From contig CAKZPX010000228.1 of assembly GCA_937139435.1 (NCBI GenBank), positions 1 through 5,095 on the forward strand: a stretch of DNA of 5,095 nucleotides, written 5' to 3'. Of this stretch, positions 1-5,095 are shown piece after piece. Positions within the stretch are counted from its first letter, which is position 1; each line of letters opens with the position of its first letter. The DNA is from an uncultured bacterium (GTDB lineage: Bacteria > Hydrothermota > Tepidihabitantia > Tepidihabitantales > Tepidihabitantaceae). The notes below the pieces were generated by a model. It was not told the origin of the DNA. It did no database searches and was given only the letters and a program-made list of their open reading frames with translations. The position numbers were made by a program, and so were the translations under genes.

Positions 1-47
1 CCGAAGGAGACAATCAGGCGCAGTGTTGTCTGGGCAGAACGGCTCAC
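1..47 (-). CDS. 5' end of a downstream gene, possible flippase-like membrane protein (partial)
   Basis: A GTG codon (47-45) overlaps the TGA stop (46-44) of the glycosyltransferase gene as GTGA, the typical arrangement of translationally coupled genes. The frame stays open to the window edge and reads MSRSAQTTLRLIVSFG (last residue inferred from two bases). The short basic start followed by a hydrophobic run (LRLIVSF) looks like the beginning of a membrane segment. Proteins of the UPF0104 / lysylphosphatidylglycerol-synthase transmembrane (flippase-like) family often start this way and often lie beside DPM1-like glycosyltransferases, but 15 residues cannot identify a family. No strong Shine-Dalgarno sits at the usual distance, so initiation would depend on coupling. 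Existence of the gene is moderately supported; the function is a guess. Confidence 0.5.
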   Translation of the reverse strand, partial: MSRSAQTTLRLIVSF

Positions 48-1021
48 CTTTCACGCCTTTTTTCCTCATCGTTCCGCCCGGCAAGTGCTCTTTCCAGCTG
101 TTCCAGACGGTCATTTAACGATGCGACCGCTTCGCCCAGAAAGCCGGCAGCAAACAGGAGCAGCCCGGCAAGAATAAACAGGATAACCAGATAAAGGAGC
201 GGTCGGAACCCGTGACCGAGAAGCCGGAGGACGACCGCAATCAGCCCGACGATAAATCCGGCAACAAGGTTGCAGAGTGCCAGGGTGCCAAAGTAAAGCA
301 GTGGTTTGCGCATAAACGACACCTGAAACCCGACCGCTAACAGGTCAAGGAATCCGATAACAATCCGCCAGGGGCTGGAGTATTTTGGTTTGCCCGCATA
401 ACGGGGACGCAGTTCTACCGGTGTCTCAACAATGGAAAATCCCCGCTGGGCAGCGAGCGGGACAATATAACGATGCCAGTCTTTGCGCAGCGGCATCCCC
501 TCCAGCACCTCGCGCCGAAAGGTTTTCAGCGCATTGATGTCGTGCACCGACAGGCGAAACAGTTTTCTCGCCAGCCAGTTGTAGACTGCTGAGACGGTCC
601 GCTTCTCATACCTGCCCACCTTGCGCCCGGCGACAAGGTCATAACCCTTTTCCAGAACCTCCACCTGCAGCCGGATGTCCTCAGCCGAAAACTGCAGGTC
701 AGCATCAAATATGGAAATAAAATCACCCCGGGCAAGGCGAAACCCGGCAACAATTGCCGCGGTCTTGCCGCTGTTTTTTGCCAGACGCTGCACCCGGAGA
801 AACGGATACTTTTCACACAGCGACCGGGCTTTGTTAAATGTGCCATCAGTTGAGCCATCATCAACCAGAATCACTTCATAATTATCGTCCAGTTTTTCTG
901 CCAGTTCTGCGAGCAATGGCTCAATATTATCAACCTCATTGTAAGCCGGGACAATTACTGAAACCAGGGGTCTGGTTTTCTTTTCTTCTGCCTCACAACC
1001 GGGGCGATTGTTAAACCCCAT
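44..1021 (-). CDS. Family 2 glycosyltransferase, DPM1/GtrB-like polyprenyl-phosphate sugar synthase with two membrane segments
   Basis: Likely transfers a sugar from a nucleotide sugar to a membrane polyprenyl phosphate on the cytoplasmic face, supplying a lipid-linked donor for surface glycan or protein glycosylation. The GT-A domain carries VIVPAYNE (residues 24-31, numbering from the upstream GTG), VDDGSTD (55-61), NSGKTAAIVAGF (85-96) and the metal-binding DAD (108-110), followed by Q rather than a further acid. A conserved later block includes WHRYIVPLA (184-192) and RPRYAGKPKYS (207-217), as in DPM1-like enzymes. Two hydrophobic spans follow at about 243-267 and 276-297, then a charged tail with a short leucine heptad (SLNDRLEQLERAL), probably a coiled coil. 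A GTG at 1027-1025 extends the frame by two codons, but the promoter places transcription start at or inside that codon, so the ATG at 1021-1019 (325 aa) is preferred. The gene overlaps the next one by 4 nt. The exact sugar and acceptor cannot be told from sequence. Confidence 0.93.
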   Translation of the reverse strand: MGFNNRPGCEAEEKKTRPLVSVIVPAYNEVDNIEPLLAELAEKLDDNYEVILVDDGSTDGTFNKARSLCEKYPFLRVQRLAKNSGKTAAIVAGFRLARGDFISIFDADLQFSAEDIRLQVEVLEKGYDLVAGRKVGRYEKRTVSAVYNWLARKLFRLSVHDINALKTFRREVLEGMPLRKDWHRYIVPLAAQRGFSIVETPVELRPRYAGKPKYSSPWRIVIGFLDLLAVGFQVSFMRKPLLYFGTLALCNLVAGFIVGLIAVVLRLLGHGFRPLLYLVILFILAGLLLFAAGFLGEAVASLNDRLEQLERALAGRNDEEKRRER

Positions 1022-1030
1022 TAGCACAAC

Positions 1031-1059
1031 AATATACTATAATTAATCGCACTTGTCAA
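1031..1059 (-). promoter_or_regulatory. Sigma-70-type promoter of the glycosyltransferase unit
   Basis: On the minus strand TTGACA (1059-1054, perfect consensus) is followed by a 17-bp spacer and TATATT (1036-1031, five of six). Transcription should begin near 1025-1022, only about 1-4 nt before the ATG at 1021. A short inverted repeat, AGAGG (1059-1063) and CCTCT (1070-1074) with a 6-nt loop, abuts the -35 box and could bind a regulator, but five-base arms can arise by chance. Confidence 0.75.
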
Positions 1060-1104
1060 GAGGAACACACCTCTACAACCAAAGAAAAACAACGGGTTAT
1101 AATG

Positions 1105-1140
1105 TTGTAAATCTTTGTAAAATAATAAGTTATTGTTAAA
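1105..1140. repeat. Short direct repeats TTGTAAA / TTGTAAA / TTGTTAAA
   Basis: TTGTAAA occurs at 1105-1111 and 1115-1121, exactly 10 bp apart (one helical turn), and a variant TTGTTAAA lies at 1133-1140. They sit upstream of the glycosyltransferase promoter and could be regulator sites or simply AT-rich sequence. The evidence is weak. Confidence 0.3.
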
Positions 1141-1285
1141 AAACCCCTGCTTGACCAATTATTCTGCCCTGATTCCCCCTGCCAGCCTGATGCTTGTCCC
1201 CGGGTGCTTGACGATAACACATTTATTTACAGATAGTTATAATCAAAACCATCACCTGCTGGTGTCTGCCAAGAGGGCAACCCGT

Positions 1286-1316
1286 GGTTATCCCCGGGAC
1301 AGTACCGGGGATAACC
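1286..1316. repeat. Perfect 12-bp inverted repeat (hairpin) in the spacer
   Basis: GGTTATCCCCGG (1286-1297) and CCGGGGATAACC (1305-1316) are exact reverse complements around the 7-nt loop GACAGTA. Seven of twelve pairs are G-C, so the stem would be stable in RNA or as a cruciform. Neither side is followed by a T run, so it is not an ordinary intrinsic terminator. It could be an operator for a dimeric regulator, a structured leader RNA or a dispersed genomic repeat; the sequence alone does not decide. Confidence 0.85.
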
Positions 1317-1341
1317 CTGAACTTAACCCTCAATATAATAT

Positions 1342-1357
1342 CCGGGTCAAATCCCGG
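1342..1357. repeat. Small inverted repeat CCGGG/CCCGG
   Basis: CCGGG (1342-1346) and CCCGG (1353-1357) flank the 6-nt loop TCAAAT. The stem is short but all G-C. It lies between the larger hairpins, so the C-rich part of the spacer contains three stem-forming sites within 161 bp. Confidence 0.4.
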
Positions 1358-1421
1358 TGTAACATCGTATCCTGCTTCATATCCCTTCGCCCGATTTGCC
1401 ATTGTTCCATCTGACCCGGCT

Positions 1422-1446
1422 GTTATCCCCGCCTACTCGGGCTAAC
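1422..1446. repeat. Imperfect inverted repeat sharing GTTATCCCCG with the 12-bp hairpin
   Basis: GTTATCCCCG (1422-1431) faces CTCGGGCTAAC (1436-1446). GTTA pairs with TAAC and CCC with GGG, with one T-C mismatch between them and a bulged C, closing a short loop. The ten-base word GTTATCCCCG is identical to part of the left arm of the repeat at 1286-1316, so the two sites look like a strong and a degenerate copy of one motif, 135 bp apart. Confidence 0.55.
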
Positions 1447-1504
1447 TACCATTATCGTTCTCCCGCATCGTTAAAACTGTCTCCTGCCTCACCGGTGCAT
1501 AACC

Positions 1505-1532
1505 TTGCCCGGGAAGATAATTAGAGTAAAAT
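1505..1532 (+). promoter_or_regulatory. Likely promoter of the peptidase-glnA unit
   Basis: TTGCCC (1505-1510, four of six to consensus) is followed by a 16-bp spacer and TAAAAT (1527-1532, five of six). The predicted start near 1539 gives a leader of about 39 nt. It is weaker than the promoter of the opposite gene, but it is the best-spaced pair I found upstream of the peptidase. Confidence 0.45.
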
Positions 1533-1553
1533 TATTAGATAGTGAATTTAACC

Positions 1554-1574
1554 ATGGACAAAAAAAGGAGATAA
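1554..1574 (+). other. Possible six-codon upstream ORF (MDKKRR) in the peptidase leader
   Basis: ATG GAC AAA AAA AGG AGA TAA lies in the same frame as the peptidase gene and ends one codon before its ATG. Its last sense codons, AGG AGA, are themselves the Shine-Dalgarno of the peptidase, so ribosomes translating it would cover that site. It has no clear Shine-Dalgarno of its own and may be a chance consequence of the A-rich leader. Confidence 0.25.
1566..1570 (+). promoter_or_regulatory. Ribosome binding site of the peptidase gene
   Basis: AGGAG followed by a 7-nt spacer supports the ATG at 1578. The glnA gene uses the same 7-nt spacing, in contrast to the glycosyltransferase gene, which has no such site. 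Confidence 0.85.
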
Positions 1575-1577
1575 ATT

Positions 1578-4157
1578 ATGAAAAAGTTTTTCGTCTTTTT
1601 TGCGGCGATTGTTAGCGCCCTGTCTGGTTATGAATTTCTGGCGATTGTGCCTGATGTTCAACCAGAAGCGCTTGCCAGTATGTTCCGGGTTATCGGGCAG
1701 ACCGATAACGGTGTACTGGTCATTGGTTCTGACCGGCAGCACCCGGTATTAGAAACTTTTCGCGGACTGGTGCTGGACGTCAATCCCGAAGAAAAAGTTT
1801 ATTATCGTGTCCGGCTTATTGACTGGAGCAATCAGGCAGCCCTTACCCGGGTGGCAACAATCATTGACTTTGATGGCACCGAATACCTTGTGGCGGTTAA
1901 GCCAGAAGCGTTTGAAAGGTTTATGGAGTTACCCGCCCTGCGGGCGAGGTTAACTCTTGACGGCTGGGTGTTTAAGCCGATAAAGGTGCAATTGCCACCG
2001 GTTACCACCAACCCGTTGATTGAGCAAATGGTCGCACTGGTATCGCCGGATTCGGTGCTTTCCTATGTGCGCCGGCTCCAGAGATATCGCACCCGCTACT
2101 CAACATCAGACTCCTGTCGGGCAGCAGCGCAGTGGATAAGACAGAAGTTTATTGCCTATGGCTGCGATACGGTAATCATGCAGAATCACACCACCGGACA
2201 TGCGCCAAATGTGATCGGGATTAAATACGGCACATCCGGTCAGCGCAACCCCTATGCGATAATCTGCGGACATTTTGACTCCTATGCCCCGAGCAATGCC
2301 CCTGGTGCTGACGATAACGCCTCGGGCACCGCGGCGGTCCTGGAGGCAGCAAGGGTAACTCAGGGATATCAATTTCGGCATGACCTGCGTTTTATCGCCT
2401 TTTCCGGTGAAGAGTTTGGACTTTTTGGCAGTCAATACTATGCCCAGGAGGCACGCATGCGCGGTGATTCCATCCTCGGTGTGCTCAACTTTGATATGAT
2501 CGGCTATGTTGATGCCGCACCAGAAAACCTTGATGTCCTGGGCAAAATTGCCAACCCTCCCTGCGAGCCATTTGTTGACTGGTTTACCGCAATCGCTGAC
2601 ACCTATGCAACCCTGCCCATTTACAAGCGAATGGTCAACGACAACCAGAACTCCGACCACGGACCATTCTGGGACAACGGCTACTTAGCCTTCTGCGGCA
2701 TTGAGGACTTCTGGCCGGTTAACCCCTGGTACCATACACCCGGTGATTCAATCGGCGCCGGATATAACAATAACGACTTCTGCACCCAGGTTACCCGGGC
2801 AGGTATTGCAGCACTGGCAACCCTGGGTGAACCGTTACCATCTAATATGCCCCTGCTCGGGCTACTTGCCAGCCGGATTGACGATGCCGGTGGCAACAAC
2901 AACTCCTTCTGGGACCCCGGTGAGAGTGTCGGAGTTTATCTTACTATAAAGAACTTTGGCACCGCTGGTGCGCACAATGTGTTTGCCCGGCTGACAACAA
3001 CCGACACCTTTGTTACCATTTATCATGACAGCGCCTTCTTTGGTGATATCGCTGGCGGTGATACTGCGGTAAACGCCCTGCCCTATTCTCTTTACGCCGC
3101 CGCAAATACACCCCGGGAGCACGAGGCAACCTTCACCCTGACAATTGCAGCAACAGAAAGCACCTATCAGACCAGCCTGCGCCTGAAGATCGGACAATAT
3201 CTGATCACCGACCCGATTCCAGACGGACCCCGCTGGCCACCACGCTACTGGGCTTATGATGACATTGACACCGGCTATGCGCAACACCCGGTATATGAAT
3301 GGGTGGAGATCAACCGGCTTGGCACCCGGCTGGTCTATCCCCATAATGACAGTGTCAGAGTTATACCCCTGCCGCCGGGCTTTGGACCCTTGCGCTTTTA
3401 CGGTCAGGAATACGACTCGCTTTCCATCTCGGCTGATGGCTGGCTGTGTCCGGGGTTTTATCGCCAGCCCAACTACACCAATCAGCCCCTGCCCGGCAGT
3501 TCCGCACCACCAGGTGTGATTGCGGTCAACTGGGATGACCTTTATCCGGATTACAACAACTCCGGATTTGTTTACTACTACTATGATACCATTAACCACC
3601 GGCTGATAATTGAGTATGACAGCGTCTATTATTACAACCCGCGTACCCTGCGGGATAAGTTTCAGGTCTTGATATATGACACCACCGTAGCATCACCCAC
3701 CGGCGACAATGTCATCGTATTTCAATACCAGACCGCCAATGGTTACACCAGCTCCACCGTCGGTATTCAGGACCCGATACGCCAGATCGGTCTTCAGGTA
3801 CTTTATAACGGTACATACACACCCGGAGCGGCACCGATTATGCCGGGTCGGGCGATAAAATTTACCACCGTTGAGCCAACCGGAGTAAAAGAGACAGAAA
3901 ATAAACCGTTATCACCCGCTTACGGTATCTTCTGCCCCAGCCCGGTGCGGGGTGTTGCCCGAATTTATTTAAGGACACCGGTGCCCGGTGCGGTGCTATC
4001 CATCTACGACCGACTGGGACGGGAGGTGGCGAAATTAAAGCCCGGAGGACGGGAAGGCGTTGTTTACTGGGATACAAGAAGAACCGCCAATGGTGTTTAC
4101 TTTATCCGGGAAAACGGTAGAGGGGCGTTTATGACCAGGGTGGTAGTTCTGAATTAA
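1578..4157 (+). CDS. Secreted multidomain M28-family zinc aminopeptidase with C-terminal sorting-like domain
   Basis: An 859-aa exported metallopeptidase expected to remove N-terminal residues from peptides outside the cytoplasm. Residues 1-17 form a Sec signal peptide (two lysines, then FFVFFAAIVSALSG) with no lipobox cysteine. About 18-140 is an unassigned N-terminal region, possibly a propeptide. The M28 domain (about 146-420) keeps every expected residue: H232 (GHFDS), bridging D245 (GADDN), general base E278 and ligand E279 (SGEE), D306 (NFDMIG), H386 (YHTPGD), plus the SDHGPF motif (359-364). About 424-540 resembles a CARDB-type beta domain. About 550-765 is a second beta-rich module (GWLCPGF, APPGVIAVNWDDLYPD, VFQYQT, AIKFTT) often seen in large secreted FCB-type proteins. 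About 778-859 is a type IX secretion/FlgD-like tail (LSIYDRLGREV, W-D, NGVYF, ending VVVLN), which suggests surface attachment or release by a T9SS-like route. Such tails often end in lysine; this one does not. Eight cysteines are present, and disulfides are possible. Specificity within M28 is unknown. Confidence 0.93.
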   Translation: MKKFFVFFAAIVSALSGYEFLAIVPDVQPEALASMFRVIGQTDNGVLVIGSDRQHPVLETFRGLVLDVNPEEKVYYRVRLIDWSNQAALTRVATIIDFDGTEYLVAVKPEAFERFMELPALRARLTLDGWVFKPIKVQLPPVTTNPLIEQMVALVSPDSVLSYVRRLQRYRTRYSTSDSCRAAAQWIRQKFIAYGCDTVIMQNHTTGHAPNVIGIKYGTSGQRNPYAIICGHFDSYAPSNAPGADDNASGTAAVLEAARVTQGYQFRHDLRFIAFSGEEFGLFGSQYYAQEARMRGDSILGVLNFDMIGYVDAAPENLDVLGKIANPPCEPFVDWFTAIADTYATLPIYKRMVNDNQNSDHGPFWDNGYLAFCGIEDFWPVNPWYHTPGDSIGAGYNNNDFCTQVTRAGIAALATLGEPLPSNMPLLGLLASRIDDAGGNNNSFWDPGESVGVYLTIKNFGTAGAHNVFARLTTTDTFVTIYHDSAFFGDIAGGDTAVNALPYSLYAAANTPREHEATFTLTIAATESTYQTSLRLKIGQYLITDPIPDGPRWPPRYWAYDDIDTGYAQHPVYEWVEINRLGTRLVYPHNDSVRVIPLPPGFGPLRFYGQEYDSLSISADGWLCPGFYRQPNYTNQPLPGSSAPPGVIAVNWDDLYPDYNNSGFVYYYYDTINHRLIIEYDSVYYYNPRTLRDKFQVLIYDTTVASPTGDNVIVFQYQTANGYTSSTVGIQDPIRQIGLQVLYNGTYTPGAAPIMPGRAIKFTTVEPTGVKETENKPLSPAYGIFCPSPVRGVARIYLRTPVPGAVLSIYDRLGREVAKLKPGGREGVVYWDTRRTANGVYFIRENGRGAFMTRVVVLN

Positions 4158-4195
4158 GGAGACCAGCAGATAACTATAAAAAAGGAGGGAGCGCG
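4158..4195 (+). promoter_or_regulatory. Short peptidase-glnA spacer with strong ribosome binding site
   Basis: The 38-bp gap has no hairpin-plus-T-run terminator. A TATAAA at 4175-4180 has no acceptable -35 partner. AGGAGG (4183-4188), with 7 nt to the ATG, is a near-perfect Shine-Dalgarno. The simplest reading is co-transcription with the peptidase and efficient independent translation of glnA. Confidence 0.7.
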
Positions 4196-5095
4196 ATGAC
4201 GCTTGCTCAGAAAATAAAAAAGGAAAGGGTGCGGTTCATCCAGCTATGGTTTACCGATGTGCTCGGTTTTCTTAAGGGCGTCACCATCTCTGCCCAGGAA
4301 CTCAACCGGGCGTTAGAACACGGACTGGCGTTTGACGGCTCATCAATTGAGGGCTTTGCCCGCATTGAAGAATCGGATATGGTAATCAAGCCCGACCCGA
4401 ACACATTTGCCATCCTGGCCTGGGATGTCCACGGTGAAAAAGGAGCCCGGTTCTTTTGCGATGTTTTCACACCCCAGGGTAAACCGGTTGATTTTGACCC
4501 GCGCCGGGTCTTGCGCCGAACACTGGAAAGGGCAAAGCAACTGGGGTTTTCGGTTTATACCGGTTGCGAAATGGAATGCTTTTACTTCCGCTCTTCGGAC
4601 CGGGCAGAACTTTTAGACCAGGGTGGCTATTTTGACCTGACGCCAACCGCTGTACCCGAGCAGGTGCGTGAAGACACAATCAACGCCCTGGAACGACTGG
4701 GGGTCAAGGTGGAATACAGTCATCATGAAGTATCACCCAGCCAGCACGAGATTGACCTGCGTTATACCGATGCCCTGACCATGGCGGACAATGTAATGAC
4801 CTGCCGATTTGTTGCCCGGCAGGTGGCGAAGTTGCACAACATTCACTGCAGTTTTATGCCCAAACCGGTATTCGGAATTAACGGCTCCGGGATGCATACC
4901 CATCTCTCCCTTTTCCGTAATGGACGCAACGCCTTCTTCTCCCGAAAAGACACCCTGAACCTTTCTCTGGTGTGTCAGCATTTCATCGCCGGATTACTGA
5001 AGTATGCACCCGAGATTACCGCTGTTACCAACCAGTGGGTCAATTCATATAAAAGGCTGGTGCCCGGTTATGAGGCACCGGTTTATGTATCCTGG
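4196..5095 (+). CDS. glnA: Glutamine synthetase type I (alpha subtype), 3' end beyond the window
   Basis: Makes glutamine from glutamate, ammonium and ATP in the cytoplasm, the main entry of ammonium into metabolism; family members are dodecamers. The frame is open for 300 codons to the last base, about two thirds of the usual 440 or so residues. The N-terminal beta-grasp domain carries FTDVLG (19-24) and FDGSSIEGF (46-54). Catalytic-domain metal and substrate residues are present: E125 and E127 (GCEMEC), E178 (HHEV), E185 (SQHEID), H234 (NGSGMH) and the NSYKRLVPGYEAP block (283-295), whose E293 matches the flap glutamate. No insertion of about 25 residues lies between E127 and E178, and R56 in ARIEESDM aligns with Arg62 of Bacillus subtilis GlnA, involved in glutamine feedback inhibition; both point to the I-alpha subtype, which is not adenylylated. 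The absence of the adenylylation tyrosine itself cannot be checked because the C terminus is missing. The NQWVNSYKRL and SQHEIDLRYTDALTMADNVMT wording resembles a subclade I recall from Chloroflexi and actinobacteria. Confidence 0.96.
   Translation, partial: MTLAQKIKKERVRFIQLWFTDVLGFLKGVTISAQELNRALEHGLAFDGSSIEGFARIEESDMVIKPDPNTFAILAWDVHGEKGARFFCDVFTPQGKPVDFDPRRVLRRTLERAKQLGFSVYTGCEMECFYFRSSDRAELLDQGGYFDLTPTAVPEQVREDTINALERLGVKVEYSHHEVSPSQHEIDLRYTDALTMADNVMTCRFVARQVAKLHNIHCSFMPKPVFGINGSGMHTHLSLFRNGRNAFFSRKDTLNLSLVCQHFIAGLLKYAPEITAVTNQWVNSYKRLVPGYEAPVYVSW

Larger units (their letters stand above)
1022..1577. other. Non-coding divergent spacer of about 550 bp
   Basis: No open frame here has coding character. 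The longest plus-strand frame (1133-1414) begins at TTG, has no ribosome binding site and resembles no family I know. The minus strand has stops in all three frames in the portion read by hand (1381-1500). The part nearest the glycosyltransferase (1022-1143) is AT-rich. The middle (1141-1500) is C-rich on the plus strand, about 116 C to 66 G by hand count, and contains hairpins listed separately. TATAAT hexamers occur on the plus strand at 1098, 1238 and 1334, but none has a -35 partner at normal spacing. The last 80 bp hold the likely peptidase promoter and leader. Confidence 0.75.

Noticed and set aside
526..864. 112-codon minus-strand frame overlapping the glycosyltransferase
   Set aside because: It is in another frame of the same strand, over conserved GT2 motifs, with no independent support.
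1208..1243. TTGACG followed by TATAAT as a plus-strand promoter
   Set aside because: The spacer is 24 bp, well outside the usual 16-18 bp, and no gene follows within 300 bp.
1286..1316. Intrinsic terminator interpretation of the palindrome
   Set aside because: No T run follows the stem on either strand, and no gene ends near it since the flanking genes diverge.
1133..1414. 93-codon open frame on the plus strand in the spacer
   Set aside because: It starts at TTG without a Shine-Dalgarno, runs through the perfect palindrome, has no domain or signal features, and its composition looks like translated non-coding DNA.
1454..1472. Direct repeat ATCGTT with 13-bp spacing
   Set aside because: Six-base repeats at this spacing are expected by chance in a 550-bp region.
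2106..2660. 184-codon antisense frame inside the peptidase gene
   Set aside because: The plus-strand frame encodes the full M28 catalytic domain here; the antisense product has no recognisable motifs and no ribosome binding site that I can see.
2862..3599. 245-codon antisense frame inside the peptidase gene
   Set aside because: It is a shadow of the codon pattern of the real gene; the plus strand encodes continuous beta-rich modules and the antisense protein matches nothing I recognise.

Overview
The window is bacterial, of intermediate GC content, with two divergent transcription units separated by about 550 bp of non-coding DNA. The large central protein has a Sec signal peptide, an M28 peptidase domain, several beta-rich modules and a C-terminal module resembling the type IX-secretion/FlgD-like tail (W-D, G-V-Y-F and a V-V-V-L-N end). 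This architecture is common in the FCB group and in uncultivated lineages such as candidate division WOR-3 (Stahlbacteria). The taxonomic guess is from memory of protein style only and is moderate at best.

Left unit (minus strand, positions 1-1021): a membrane-anchored family 2 glycosyltransferase of the polyprenyl-phosphate-sugar synthase (DPM1/GtrB-like) type. Its stop codon overlaps by 4 nt (GTGA) the GTG start of a second gene that leaves the window after 15 codons. A near-consensus sigma-70-type promoter (TTGACA, 17 bp, TATATT) lies so close to the glycosyltransferase start that the mRNA should have almost no leader, and no Shine-Dalgarno sequence is present.

Central spacer (1022-1577): no credible gene. 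It holds an AT-rich promoter-proximal part, a C-rich middle with a perfect 12-bp inverted repeat and a related imperfect hairpin sharing the word GTTATCCCCG, and a likely promoter for the plus-strand unit. A possible six-codon upstream ORF (MDKKRR) contains the Shine-Dalgarno of the peptidase gene.

Right unit (plus strand, 1578-5095): a secreted, multidomain zinc aminopeptidase (M28) with all metal ligands intact, then, after only 38 bp with no visible terminator, a type I-alpha glutamine synthetase (glnA) that is open to the window end (300 codons seen). If the two are co-transcribed, one gene liberates amino acids outside the cell and the other assimilates ammonium inside it; this link is inference. 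I see no mobile element, CRISPR array, tRNA or rRNA, and no convincing new multi-gene system. The most distinctive signals are the apparent leaderless start, the spacer hairpins and the mini-ORF.
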